DNA of 64,000 nt from Stigmatella erecta (lineage in GTDB: Bacteria; Myxococcota; Myxococcia; Myxococcales; Myxococcaceae): positions 372,001-436,000 of the forward strand of contig NZ_FOIJ01000007.1 of NCBI RefSeq assembly GCF_900111745.1, written 5' to 3'. The position numbers and the translations under genes were made by a program. Under the pieces are notes generated by a model that was not told the origin of the DNA, searched no databases, and saw only the letters and a program-made list of their open reading frames with translations. Shown here piece by piece: positions 1 to 7,935 of this stretch. Position 1 is the first letter of the stretch. Every line of letters begins with the position of its first letter.

Positions 1-576
1 TACGACACCCGGGACATCGAGGCCTCGCCCAGCTCGGGCATGTTCCACGAGCTGTCCGTGCGCGGCGGGGCGGGCCCCCTGGGCAGCCAGTTCGACTACT
101 GGGGCGCCACGCTGCACGCGCGCTTCTACCTCCCGGTGCTCCCGGGCTCCCGGCGGCTGGTGGCCGGCGCGCGGGTGCTCGCCGACGTGCTGGGGGGCGA
201 AGTCCCCCTCACCCTGCTGCCCTTCTTCGGCGGCCTGGAGGGCAAGGACGGCCTGGGCGGCGTCTACTCGGCGCGAGGCCTCCTGCTGCGGCGCTTCCAG
301 GGCCCGGCGAAGCTGCTGCTCAACGGGGAGCTGCGGTGGACGGCGCTCTCCGGGGGGCTCTTCGGCCAGCAGTTCGGCCTCACCCTGGTGGGCTTCGTGG
401 ACTCCGGGCGCGTGTGGCGGAACCTGGACTTCCAGGAAGGCGGCGGGCTGAAGACGTCCGCCGGCGGGGGCCTGCGCATCGCCTGGAACCGCGAGTTCGT
501 CATCCGCGCCGACTACGGCGTGGGCCTGAGCGAATCCACGAGCGGCTTCTACCTCGACTTCGGCCACCTCTTCTGA
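1..576 (+). CDS. Omp85/BamA-family outer-membrane barrel protein, C-terminal part
   Basis: Only the last 191 residues are inside the window; the gene enters from the left edge in an open frame. The visible part is a chain of amphipathic beta strands beginning with a YDTRD motif, typical of the strands of Omp85 (BamA/TamA/surface antigen D15) barrels, and it ends in phenylalanine (FGHLF), the usual C-terminal signal for BAM-dependent outer-membrane insertion. The strand pattern with G-x-V-D-S-G-R-V-W also fits this family. Such proteins insert or translocate outer-membrane proteins, or export patatin-like passengers. Without the N-terminus (POTRA or patatin domain) the subtype cannot be decided. 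It converges with tfuA, 22 bp away. Confidence 0.75.
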   Translation, partial: YDTRDIEASPSSGMFHELSVRGGAGPLGSQFDYWGATLHARFYLPVLPGSRRLVAGARVLADVLGGEVPLTLLPFFGGLEGKDGLGGVYSARGLLLRRFQGPAKLLLNGELRWTALSGGLFGQQFGLTLVGFVDSGRVWRNLDFQEGGGLKTSAGGGLRIAWNREFVIRADYGVGLSESTSGFYLDFGHLF

Positions 577-598
577 GCCGGGGCGAAGCCCCCGCCCC

Positions 599-1771
599 TC
601 ACCGGGCGCGGCGGCGGCCCGGGCGCCCCACCTCGCGCGCGGCCTGGCTCCAGCGCCCCTGCAGCCGCGCCTCGGAGGCCAGCGCCTCCTGCCACGAGGG
701 CCCATCCGGCAGCAGGCGCGAGGCATAGGTGAGCACCAGCCGCTCCAGGGCCCGCTCCTCGCACAGCCGCCGCAGCCCCTGCCCCTCCAGGCCACACTCC
801 ACCAGGAACGCCGCCCGGGCCGAAGCCGCCACCGGATGGCGGCGCCACCACTCGGCCTCCGCGGCCCGCACCTCGTCCTCGTGCGGGGTGAAGCCTAGCG
901 AGCGGGCCCACCCGGCCAGCAGCGCCCGGCGCAATCCCGCCTCCGCCAGCTCCGTGCTGTCCGGCGCGCGCTGGAGCGCCGCCAGCACCTGGGAGGCGGG
1001 CACCGCCTGCCCCTTCACCACCGACACGCCATCGGCCAGCTGCCGGCGCCGCACCAGCGACGAGGGCGCCAGCCGCATGGGGTGCCGGGGCCCCACGGAG
1101 CGCACGGGCATGCCGGTGAAGGCCGCCGCGGCCTGGAGGCACTCCAGCGCATCCAGCTGCTTCAGGTCCTCCACGCCCCGGGCCCACCACCCCTCCCAGC
1201 CGCCGCGCGTGGCCGAGGGCCAGGCGGGCCGCACGGCGCCGAGCACCCGCTTCCAGGTGCGCTCCTGGTAAAAGAGGCCCGCGGCGGCCTTCACCAGCGC
1301 GCGCGCCTGCGCCAGGTTGAGCACCTTGGCCTCGCGGGCCTTGGCCGCCACGTGCCGCACGTTCACGAGCGGCACGGTGAGGGGCCGGTAGCCGTGCTCC
1401 GCGTCGGCATGCAGCAGCGCCACCTCCGCGTCGTCCTCCACCACCCCGTCCCGGTACCACTCGAAGATGCGGCCCACGCCCACCATGCCGTGCGGGGCCA
1501 GCTCCACCGCCCGCAGGGCCCCCATGCTCGCGCCGCCGAAGACGGCCACCCCCGCCTCCAGCGCGGCCAGCAGCTCGTGGTGCCACACGGAGGGCTGGGC
1601 CTCGAACACCCCGTCCACCAGGGCAATCACCCGGGGGCGCAGCGAGAGCGCCCGCCACACATCCCCCTGGCGGGCCGGGGGCAGCACATGGCAGGGCACC
1701 CGCTTGCGTGCCTCGCTCGCGGGCAGCGAGGGGCCGAGGAAGACGACGAGATCCTCTGGACGGCGTTTCAT
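599..1771 (-). CDS. tfuA: TfuA-like protein, YcaO partner (thioamidation)
   Basis: A 390-residue protein whose first half has TfuA-core features: VVFLGPSLP near residue 10, a GVFEAQPSVWHHELL segment and the motif GASMGALRAVEL near residue 80. TfuA proteins work with YcaO cyclodehydratases; in characterised systems the pair puts sulfur into a peptide backbone amide to give a thioamide, TfuA probably helping deliver sulfide. The start codon overlaps the YcaO stop by four bases (ATGA), so translation is probably coupled and the two proteins made in equal amounts. The C-terminal ~170 residues beyond the core are not assigned. No precursor peptide gene lies between it and the convergent barrel gene. 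Family assignment is firm; the substrate is unknown. Confidence 0.85.
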   Translation of the reverse strand: MKRRPEDLVVFLGPSLPASEARKRVPCHVLPPARQGDVWRALSLRPRVIALVDGVFEAQPSVWHHELLAALEAGVAVFGGASMGALRAVELAPHGMVGVGRIFEWYRDGVVEDDAEVALLHADAEHGYRPLTVPLVNVRHVAAKAREAKVLNLAQARALVKAAAGLFYQERTWKRVLGAVRPAWPSATRGGWEGWWARGVEDLKQLDALECLQAAAAFTGMPVRSVGPRHPMRLAPSSLVRRRQLADGVSVVKGQAVPASQVLAALQRAPDSTELAEAGLRRALLAGWARSLGFTPHEDEVRAAEAEWWRRHPVAASARAAFLVECGLEGQGLRRLCEERALERLVLTYASRLLPDGPSWQEALASEARLQGRWSQAAREVGRPGRRRAR

Positions 1772-2934
1772 AGAAGCTCCGAGATGCGCATGCCCGGCAC
1801 CACCACCCGCTGGACGTGCAGTCCGGGCACGGGCGCATCGAGCGGCACGGCGGCCACCTGGGTGAAGCCCGCGCGCCGCAGTTGATCCAGCACGCGCCGC
1901 AGCCCCCGCGTGGGAGAGCCCGCGTCCCGGGAGAAGTCCGGCATGTCCGAGGCCTGGCGCTTGGCGCGCACCGAGGCGCAGGCCTCCGCGAAGGCCCGCG
2001 CGGCCGTGCGGTCCGTGGCGGCCACATCCTCACGCGCACCATGAATGTCCGTGAGCCGGGACTGGGCCGCCTCCAGCAGCGCACGCAGGAGCGCGGTGTC
2101 CCGCCCCAGCGCGCACGCGTACCCGGCGGTGAGCGGCACCGGCCCCTCCTCCAGGTCCACCAGCACCGCGGCGGCCACGGGCAGCCCCACCGCCCCGGGC
2201 GTGCGTGCGTACGGGGTGGCATCGAAGAGGTACACACCAAAGCCCCGCTCCCGCAGGGCCTGGGCCAGGGCCGCGGTGCGGGGGGCCTTCTGCTCGAGCC
2301 CCGGCGTGCGCAGCATGCGCCGCCGCACGCCCTCCTCCGTCCACCCGCCCGGCAGCGCGCGCGCGAGCTGATCCCGCTCGGTGGCCTCCAGCAGCGCGTG
2401 GAGCTGGGCCTTGCGCGGCTCCGGGTGGGCGCCCGAGCCGTTGCTCGTCCACGTGACGCTCACCGGCCCCAGCTCCACCGCGCCCGAGGGCGGGCAGTAC
2501 ACCCCCTGGGCGGGCACCCACACGGTGCGCCCCGAGTGCAGCTCCTGGGCCTGGCGCCACGCGCACCGCACGGCGTCGGACCACAGGCGGGGGACCACCA
2601 GGGTGCCCGCGGAGCCCAGGGCGGTGGCACTCCAGAAGGCGCCGAGCCGGCCATCCAGCTCGTTGCGCGAGCCCCAGACGAGGCGGCCCGGGGGCACGTT
2701 CTCCGCGGCCCACAGCTCCGCGGTCTCGAACAGGGCCCCCAGCGAGGCCTCCTCGGCGCTCAGCCCCTTGCCATTGCAGACCTGGAGCACATGCCCCCCG
2801 GGCCGCACGGCACAGGCCACTTCCACGCCGGTGCGGTCCAGTCCGGTGATGCGGGCCACCCGGGTAACACCCATGGCCTGGGCCAGGCGCGCTTGAAACC
2901 CCGGGGAGACGACGACTTGCTTGGTAGGAAGCAC
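1768..2934 (-). CDS. YcaO-domain ATP-dependent cyclodehydratase/thioamide synthase
   Basis: About 388 residues from a GTG start at 2934, chosen because AAGG lies about 8 bases upstream and because similarity to TfuA-linked YcaO proteins begins just after it; an ATG at 2985 would add 17 poor residues and sits in the loop of a perfect hairpin. YcaO features include the N-terminal ITGLDRTGVEVACAVRP block, NGKGLSAEEA, and the ATP-binding glutamate segment LLEATERDQLARALPG. YcaO enzymes phosphorylate a backbone amide oxygen and then cyclise a side chain or add sulfide. The adjoining TfuA points to thioamidation. It is the middle gene of a DUF2378-YcaO-TfuA operon. No leader-binding (RRE) domain was recognised, so the target may be a protein or a distant peptide. 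Confidence 0.88.
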   Translation of the reverse strand: MLPTKQVVVSPGFQARLAQAMGVTRVARITGLDRTGVEVACAVRPGGHVLQVCNGKGLSAEEASLGALFETAELWAAENVPPGRLVWGSRNELDGRLGAFWSATALGSAGTLVVPRLWSDAVRCAWRQAQELHSGRTVWVPAQGVYCPPSGAVELGPVSVTWTSNGSGAHPEPRKAQLHALLEATERDQLARALPGGWTEEGVRRRMLRTPGLEQKAPRTAALAQALRERGFGVYLFDATPYARTPGAVGLPVAAAVLVDLEEGPVPLTAGYACALGRDTALLRALLEAAQSRLTDIHGAREDVAATDRTAARAFAEACASVRAKRQASDMPDFSRDAGSPTRGLRRVLDQLRRAGFTQVAAVPLDAPVPGLHVQRVVVPGMRISELL

Positions 2935-2972
2935 GGCACCCAACCTTAACCCGAAATCCGCCGCCGCCAAGG

Positions 2973-2993
2973 GGGGGCCCCACATGGGCCCCC
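2973..2993 (-). promoter_or_regulatory. Perfect 8-bp GC hairpin between DUF2378 gene and YcaO gene
   Basis: GGGGGCCC and GGGCCCCC face each other across five bases, giving an all-GC stem right after the DUF2378 stop codon. There is no T tract on either side, so it is not a classical terminator. It may stabilise the upstream message, weaken read-through into YcaO, or hide an alternative ATG at 2985 that falls in its loop. Confidence 0.45.
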
Positions 2994-3000
2994 AGGGCCG

Positions 3001-3585
3001 CTACTCCCACTGACAATGGTACTCACAGTGGGAAGCCCCCCAGGCCACGCACTTGGGGTGGATCACCCGCACGGCGCGCCCCCCGGACAGCTCGATGGCG
3101 CGCTGGTGCCAGCCGACGATGGTGAGGCAGTCCGCGTCGCTCACGCGCTCCGCGCCGAAGGTGCGCAGGATGGCGGACTTGGGGCCCGAGCGCTCGTAGG
3201 TGCGCGAGCCCACCGCGTAATAGAAGCGGTAGATCTGCGGCGCCTGGCTCAGCAGGAAGTGCGGCTCGCCCTGGCGGACGAAGACGTGCTGGGCCCCGCG
3301 CAGGTTCTCGTCCGCCGAGGCACGGCCCATGTCCACGAAGGCCCGCGTGCGGTCATCGGGCGACAGCACATCGGCGATGGCGTCGTCCAGCCGCAGGTTG
3401 AGCTCCAGCGGGTACCAGTTGATGGGGAGGATCATCTTCCGCAGGACGGCCTGGTCCGCAGGGGGCAACCGCCGCAGGACTTCCTCCAGCCGCGCGGGCC
3501 CCCCGTGCTGGCGCACCATGTTGAGCCGGGAGATGAGCACCGTCCCCTTGATACGGGCACTGGAGGTGGGGTCTGCCGTCGGCAT
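3001..3585 (-). CDS. DUF2378 (TIGR02265, myxobacterial paralogous family) protein
   Basis: 194 residues from ATG at 3585, supported by GAGGG about 10 bases upstream; a longer frame starting at 3678 is composed of unlikely residues. The protein begins near KGTVLISRLNMVRQHGG and contains INWYPLELNLRLDDAIADVL, blocks typical of the TIGR02265 family that is expanded in Myxococcales. It ends with a Cys/His cluster (HPKCVAWGASHCEYHCQWE) resembling the terminal part of V4R-like small-molecule or metal-sensing domains. Function is unknown in the family. It is first in an operon with YcaO and TfuA (66 bp to the YcaO start), which makes it either a regulator or a possible modification target; neither is shown. 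Confidence 0.8.
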   Translation of the reverse strand: MPTADPTSSARIKGTVLISRLNMVRQHGGPARLEEVLRRLPPADQAVLRKMILPINWYPLELNLRLDDAIADVLSPDDRTRAFVDMGRASADENLRGAQHVFVRQGEPHFLLSQAPQIYRFYYAVGSRTYERSGPKSAILRTFGAERVSDADCLTIVGWHQRAIELSGGRAVRVIHPKCVAWGASHCEYHCQWE

Positions 3586-3758
3586 GTCTCGGAACCCTCG
3601 GACGGACGAGAAGCAACAGCCCATTCTGTCAGCGGCCGAGAATGCCCGGCAACTCCATGTACCCACATCCCTCACCACCGTGCAACTTGCCTGCCAGGGC
3701 AGCGGGAATCCGCGAAAAAGGGCTGTAACCTTTCGGCGCCCGGAGGGTTCAGCTTGCC

Positions 3759-4397
3759 GTGACGGTCTCGGACCCCGAAGAACCCGCCGGACGGGCGCGG
3801 CTGACGTTGGCGTCGGCCCAGGCCCCCTCGGACGAAGCGCTGTGCCAGGCCTTCCTGGACGGCGACGAGGCGGCCTTCGCCACGCTGGTGGAGCGCCACC
3901 GCAAGCTGGTCTTCTCGCTCGTGCGGCGCTTCGCCCCCCGGCCCGAGGACGCGGCGGACCTGGCCCAGCAAGCCTTCCTTCGGGCGCTGGAGTCCTCGAA
4001 GCGCGTGTTTGGCCGCTGGAATTGGAGCAGCCCCACCCCTTTCCGCTCCTGGCTGGTGCGCATCGCCCTCAACCTCGCCAAGAACCACGCCCGCCAGGGC
4101 AACCGGTGGCGGCCCGCCGTGCTGACGGAGGTGGAGAACGCCGCGGTGGATCCGCACGAGTCCGCGCAGGAGGCGCTGGAGCGGGCCGAGCAGGCCCGCC
4201 AGGTCCAGGCCGCGGTGCTCGCCCTACCCCGCCGTCAGCGCGAGGTGCTCACCCTGCGGGTGGACGCCGGGTTGCCCTTCAAGGACATCGCCGAGACGCT
4301 CGGCATCACCGAGAACAATGCCAAGGTGCAGTTCCACCACGCCGTCAAACGGCTGAGGGCCGAGGTGGCAGGCGCGCCTGAGGAGAACCGCGAATGA
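3759..4397 (+). CDS. ECF-type RNA polymerase sigma factor
   Basis: 212 residues from a GTG codon with GGAGGG roughly 12 bases upstream. Region 2 is visible around residues 27-75 (LDGDEAAFATLVERHRKLV and PEDAADLAQQAFLRAL, core binding and -10 recognition) and region 4 near residues 150-200 (LPRRQREVLTLRVDAGL, KDIAETLGITENNAKVQFHH, the helix-turn-helix for the -35). No sigma 1.1 or region 3 is present, as in group IV sigma factors. Its last codon overlaps the start of a zinc-finger anti-sigma factor, so the pair should form the usual sigma/anti-sigma switch responding to an envelope signal. The signal cannot be read from the sequence. Confidence 0.92.
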   Translation: MTVSDPEEPAGRARLTLASAQAPSDEALCQAFLDGDEAAFATLVERHRKLVFSLVRRFAPRPEDAADLAQQAFLRALESSKRVFGRWNWSSPTPFRSWLVRIALNLAKNHARQGNRWRPAVLTEVENAAVDPHESAQEALERAEQARQVQAAVLALPRRQREVLTLRVDAGLPFKDIAETLGITENNAKVQFHHAVKRLRAEVAGAPEENRE

Positions 4398-4918
4398 AGC
4401 CCTGCCCGGATTACGAAGTGCTGCTGACGTTGCACGCCTCGGGGGCGTTGGAGCCCGCCGAGCAGGCCCAGGTGCAAGCCCACCTGGCCACGTGCGCGGG
4501 CTGCCAGAGCGAGGCGCGGCAGCTCACGGGGGTGCTGGGCCAGGTGGCGCTGCCGCCCCCCACCCCGCTGGAGGAGGCCCGGCAGGAGGCCCTGCCCCGG
4601 CAGGTGGTGAGCCGCTGGCGGCGCGAGCAGGTGAAGCAGGCCATGCGGCTGCGCAACGGCGGGGCGCTGCTGGCCCTGGCGGCCGCAGTGATGCTGGTGC
4701 TCACGGTGACGCTGCCGGGGAAGGACCCCTCGCGCGCCGAACCGCTGTCCACCGCGGGCGTGGTCACCTCGGAGACCGAGACGCTCTTCGAGCAGTGGGC
4801 CTCCGCGGATCCGCTGCAAGATGAGCTGGATCTGAGCGGGGGCGAGGACGAGGCCGGCTGGGACGAGCTGGACGGCGACGCGGACCTGGCCTCGGACGAC
4901 TTGCTGTTCCTTCCTTGA
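4394..4918 (+). CDS. Zinc-finger membrane anti-sigma factor
   Basis: 174 residues, start overlapping the sigma stop by four bases (ATGA). It has the anti-sigma zinc motif H30-x3-C34-x2-C37 followed by helical sequence, one transmembrane segment at about residues 88-106 (ALLALAAAVMLVLTVTLP), and an acidic C-terminal tail rich in Asp and Glu that would be periplasmic. This architecture (cytoplasmic sigma-binding domain, single membrane span, short sensor tail) fits proteins that hold ECF sigma factors inactive at the membrane. The strongly acidic tail could bind the basic Spy-like protein encoded next; that is inference. Confidence 0.88.
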   Translation: MKPCPDYEVLLTLHASGALEPAEQAQVQAHLATCAGCQSEARQLTGVLGQVALPPPTPLEEARQEALPRQVVSRWRREQVKQAMRLRNGGALLALAAAVMLVLTVTLPGKDPSRAEPLSTAGVVTSETETLFEQWASADPLQDELDLSGGEDEAGWDELDGDADLASDDLLFLP

Positions 4919-4932
4919 TGAGGAGAGACGCC

Positions 4933-5445
4933 ATGATGAAACGGATTCGAGTGGCCGTGCTGGCGGTGGCCCTGCTCCCCCTGGGGGCGTTCGCGGCACC
5001 GGGCGACCGGCGGGAGGACATGGAGCGGCAGCTGCGCGTGGCGCGGCTGGTGGAGCTCTCCGCGGAGCTGGAGCTGGACTCCGCCCAGGCGCTGAAGATG
5101 GACGGCATCCTGCGCCAGTTCGACGAGCGCCGGCGCCCCCTGCACGACCAGGTGCGTGACTCGGCGAAGCTGCTGCACCGCGCGGCGAAGGGCGACGGCG
5201 CGGCGCAGTCGCAGGTGGACCAGGCGGCGCAGCGCGCCTTCGACGCGCGGGCCCAGCTGGCCGCGCTGGACCGGGAGCTGTACCAGGCGCTCGCGCAGGA
5301 GCTTCCGGCGCAGAAGAAGGCCCAGCTGGCCCTCTTCCTGGCGCGCTTCGACCGGAAGGCCATGAAATTCAAGCACAAGTTCCACGAGCGCCGGCAGAAG
5401 GACGACAAGCCCCGGGACGACCGGGACGCCGACAGCCGGGGCTGA
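4933..5445 (+). CDS. Spy/CpxP-like periplasmic stress protein
   Basis: 170 residues from ATG at 4933, with AGGAGA six bases upstream; a TTG at 4915 in the same frame is less likely. A signal peptide (IRVAVLAVALLPLGAFAA) precedes an all-helical, highly charged domain: LELDSAQALKMDGILRQF followed by QLAALDRELYQALAQELPAQ, the antiparallel-helix layout seen in Spy/CpxP and 'periplasmic heavy-metal sensor' proteins found next to ECF sigma/anti-sigma pairs. The tail is Lys/Arg/Asp-rich. Such proteins act as periplasmic chaperones or sensor subunits. It is third in the sigma-anti-sigma operon. The family assignment rests on fold pattern and context, not on a strict motif such as LTxxQ. Confidence 0.65.
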   Translation: MMKRIRVAVLAVALLPLGAFAAPGDRREDMERQLRVARLVELSAELELDSAQALKMDGILRQFDERRRPLHDQVRDSAKLLHRAAKGDGAAQSQVDQAAQRAFDARAQLAALDRELYQALAQELPAQKKAQLALFLARFDRKAMKFKHKFHERRQKDDKPRDDRDADSRG

Positions 5446-5479
5446 GCGGGCCGCCCTGCCCGGGAAGTGGCAGACTCGG

Positions 5480-5500
5480 GGCCCTCTTTTCTGGAGGGCC
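5480..5500 (+). promoter_or_regulatory. Hairpin covering the ribosome binding site of the amidase gene
   Basis: GGCCCTC at 5480-5486 is perfectly complementary to GAGGGCC at 5494-5500 with a 7-base loop (TTTTCTG). The Shine-Dalgarno GGAGGG (5493-5498) lies in the right arm, seven bases before the ATG at 5505. Folding would hide the ribosome binding site, so translation could depend on temperature, a protein or coupling. No experiment is implied. Confidence 0.45.
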
Positions 5501-5504
5501 GTCC

Positions 5505-7319
5505 ATGTCCCGCTCGCGCAGAGAATTCCTGACCCACACCGCCCTGGGGCTCGCCGGAGCCGTCTCCGCGAGCAGCGCCGTGGAGGCGGCGCCCGCCGAT
5601 GCGGGCCCCCCGGCCGCGTCGCCGCCCGGCTCGCCACCCACCTTTGGAACGCTGCCCTCCGCGGGCCCCGCAGTGAGCGCGGCCACCTTCGCGGAGGCGG
5701 AGAAGCTCGTCCAGGTCCAGTACGCCCCGAAGGAGCGTGCCCAGGCGGCGGAGAACTGGAGCACGTCGATGGCGCCCATCCTGGAGCGGCGCACGGGTCC
5801 GCGCCAGGTGGCGCTCGAGCCCGCGCTGGCGCCCGCCTCGGTGTGGAACCCGGTGCTCCCGGGCCTCAAGGTGGGCCCCGCGCGCAACCGCTTCGTGCGG
5901 AGCAAGGGCGCGGCCGGGCCGCTTCCCAGCAAGGACGAGGACATCGCCTTCGCCCCGGTGACGAAGCTCGCGCGCTGGATCGAATCCCGGGCGCTGAGCT
6001 CGGAGCGGCTCACGTCCATCTACCTGGAGCGGCTGAAGCGCTTGGATCCGCAGCTCAAGTGCGTGATTACCCTGACGCCCGAGCTGGCGCTTCAGCAGGC
6101 GCGCCGGGCGGACGCGGAGCTCGCCGCGGGCAAGTACCGGGGCCCGCTGCACGGCATCCCCTGGGGGGCGAAGGACCTCGTGGACACGGCGGGCATCGCG
6201 ACCACGTACGGCGCCGAGCCGTTCCGGAACCGGATTCCAGACACGGACGCCACCTCCGTCGCGAGGCTGCACCAGGCGGGCGCGGTGCTCGTCGCCAAGC
6301 TGAGCCTGGGGGCGCTGGCCCTGAATGACATCTGGTTCGGGGGCCAGACGAAGAACCCGTGGTTCCTGGAGGAGGGCTCCTCCGGCAGCAGCGCGGGCCC
6401 GGGGGCGGCCACGGCGGCGGGCTGCGTGGGGTTCTCCCTGGGCAGCGAGACGGGGGGCAGCATCATCTCCCCGTCCATGCGCTGTGGCATCACCGGGCTG
6501 CGGCCCACGTACGGGCGCGTGCCGCGCACGGGGGCCATGACGCTGAGCTGGTCGCTCGACAAGCTGGGGCCCATGACGCGGAGCGTGGAGGACTCGCTGC
6601 TGGTGCTCGCGGCGCTCTCCGGTCCGGACGCGGGCGACGTGGCGAGCGTGCCCAGCAAGCTCGACTTCGACGCCACGGCGGGCGTGAAGGGGCTGCGCGT
6701 GGGCTACGTGCCGGCGTGGATGGAGCAGAGCCCCGCCACGGACGTGGACCGGACGGCACTCGAAACGCTGAAGCAGCAGGGACTGAAGCCGGTGGAGGTG
6801 AAGCTGCCCGATTGGCCCTATTCCTCGCTCTACGCCATCCTCTTCGCCGAAGCGGGGGCGGCCTTCGAGGAACTCACGCTCAGCCACGGCGTGGACACGC
6901 TGGCCATGCAAGTACCGGACGCCTGGCCCAACCTCTTCCGTCAGGCGCGCTTCCTGTCAGCGGTGGACATGATCCAGGCAGACCGGCTGCGTCGCAAAGT
7001 GGCCGTGGAGATGGCGCGGGTGATGTCAGAGGTGGACGTGCTCCTGGTGCCCTCGCTGCGCGACGACATCCTCACCATCACCAACCACACGGGCCACCCC
7101 TCGCTCACGCTGCGCACGGGCTTCATCGAGATCGACCGGGTGCGGAGCGACTGGGCCCCGGATCCCAAGAAGCCCGCGGTCCCCTTTTCGCCCAAGCGGC
7201 GCATGCCCCACGGTGTGACGCTCATTGGCAGGCTCTTCGACGAAGGCACCCTCGGCCGGGTCGGCCTCGCGCTGGAACGCGCCTCGGGAGTTTCCGAAGA
7301 GCGACCCACTGGCTTTTGA
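5505..7319 (+). CDS. Tat-exported amidase (amidase signature family)
   Basis: 604 residues. The N-terminus has a twin-arginine leader (SRSRREFLTHTALGLAGAV), so the folded enzyme is probably exported by Tat. The amidase-signature Ser-cisSer-Lys triad is visible: Lys in GIPWGAKDLVDTAG (about residue 223), the cis-Ser in GSSGSSAGPG and the nucleophile Ser in GSETGGSI, followed by the family block CGITGLRPTYGRVP. These enzymes hydrolyse carboxamides. About 100 residues of proline/alanine-rich sequence lie between the leader and the catalytic core, and the glycine/serine loop is GSSGSS rather than the usual GGSSGG. Substrate unknown. A hairpin overlaps its ribosome binding site. Confidence 0.9.
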   Translation: MSRSRREFLTHTALGLAGAVSASSAVEAAPADAGPPAASPPGSPPTFGTLPSAGPAVSAATFAEAEKLVQVQYAPKERAQAAENWSTSMAPILERRTGPRQVALEPALAPASVWNPVLPGLKVGPARNRFVRSKGAAGPLPSKDEDIAFAPVTKLARWIESRALSSERLTSIYLERLKRLDPQLKCVITLTPELALQQARRADAELAAGKYRGPLHGIPWGAKDLVDTAGIATTYGAEPFRNRIPDTDATSVARLHQAGAVLVAKLSLGALALNDIWFGGQTKNPWFLEEGSSGSSAGPGAATAAGCVGFSLGSETGGSIISPSMRCGITGLRPTYGRVPRTGAMTLSWSLDKLGPMTRSVEDSLLVLAALSGPDAGDVASVPSKLDFDATAGVKGLRVGYVPAWMEQSPATDVDRTALETLKQQGLKPVEVKLPDWPYSSLYAILFAEAGAAFEELTLSHGVDTLAMQVPDAWPNLFRQARFLSAVDMIQADRLRRKVAVEMARVMSEVDVLLVPSLRDDILTITNHTGHPSLTLRTGFIEIDRVRSDWAPDPKKPAVPFSPKRRMPHGVTLIGRLFDEGTLGRVGLALERASGVSEERPTGF

Positions 7320-7371
7320 AGCCCCTCCGCCCAGAGCAGAAAGGGGTCGACGGGATCAGCGAGGGGGCTCG

Positions 7372-7917
7372 TTACGGCAAACGGCTCCTGAGCAGAAACC
7401 AGTCATTGAGCTCGGGGTGCTTCCGCACCATTTCCGTTTCGGAGATGTAGGAGAGCGTGTTGAGCGCACTCTTGATGTGGCGCAGCTTGAGGAGCGTCTC
7501 CACCGGAATGCTGCGCCAGTCTGGGAGGGATACGAGCCTTGCTGCCTCCTCAACAGGAATGACGGCAAGCGATTGGAACCACGAGAAAATGATTTCAGAA
7601 TCCAAGACAGCGTCACCTTCTTGGGCGCCTAACTCCTTAATCATCCATGCCCTCAAACTCATCGCTGAGAGCATGATGGAATGGGCATCGCCGCCAGGTG
7701 GGCGCCCCGCGAGAGCCCCATAAACAAGCAGGGCGACATGCGCCCACGGCAAGCTCCGCTCTTCTCTGGCTCGGGCGGCCACGGTGAAGGCGAATCCATC
7801 CCAGTTGAAGCCCTCTCCTCCGACGGACTCACCGATGGAAAGCCCGTCGAGCCAAGCTCTCACCTCAGGGAGAGGCAACTTCAGAACGGTCTGCAGAAGG
7901 GGAGTCTTGGTTTCCAT
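7372..7917 (-). CDS. Hypothetical protein, 181 residues, lower GC than neighbours
   Basis: No family was recognised. The protein is soluble and mainly helical, Trp- and Leu-rich, with no signal peptide (begins METKTPLLQTVLKLPLPE; contains EIIFSWFQSLAVIPVEEAAR). The gene uses more A/T-ending codons than its neighbours, which suggests later acquisition. Size, solubility, composition and position right after a small broken-looking reading frame resemble stand-alone immunity proteins of polymorphic toxin systems in myxobacteria, but this is only a guess from context. It converges with the amidase gene. Confidence 0.6.
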   Translation of the reverse strand: METKTPLLQTVLKLPLPEVRAWLDGLSIGESVGGEGFNWDGFAFTVAARAREERSLPWAHVALLVYGALAGRPPGGDAHSIMLSAMSLRAWMIKELGAQEGDAVLDSEIIFSWFQSLAVIPVEEAARLVSLPDWRSIPVETLLKLRHIKSALNTLSYISETEMVRKHPELNDWFLLRSRLP

Positions 7918-7935
7918 ACCAGCAGCAGCGCTCCC

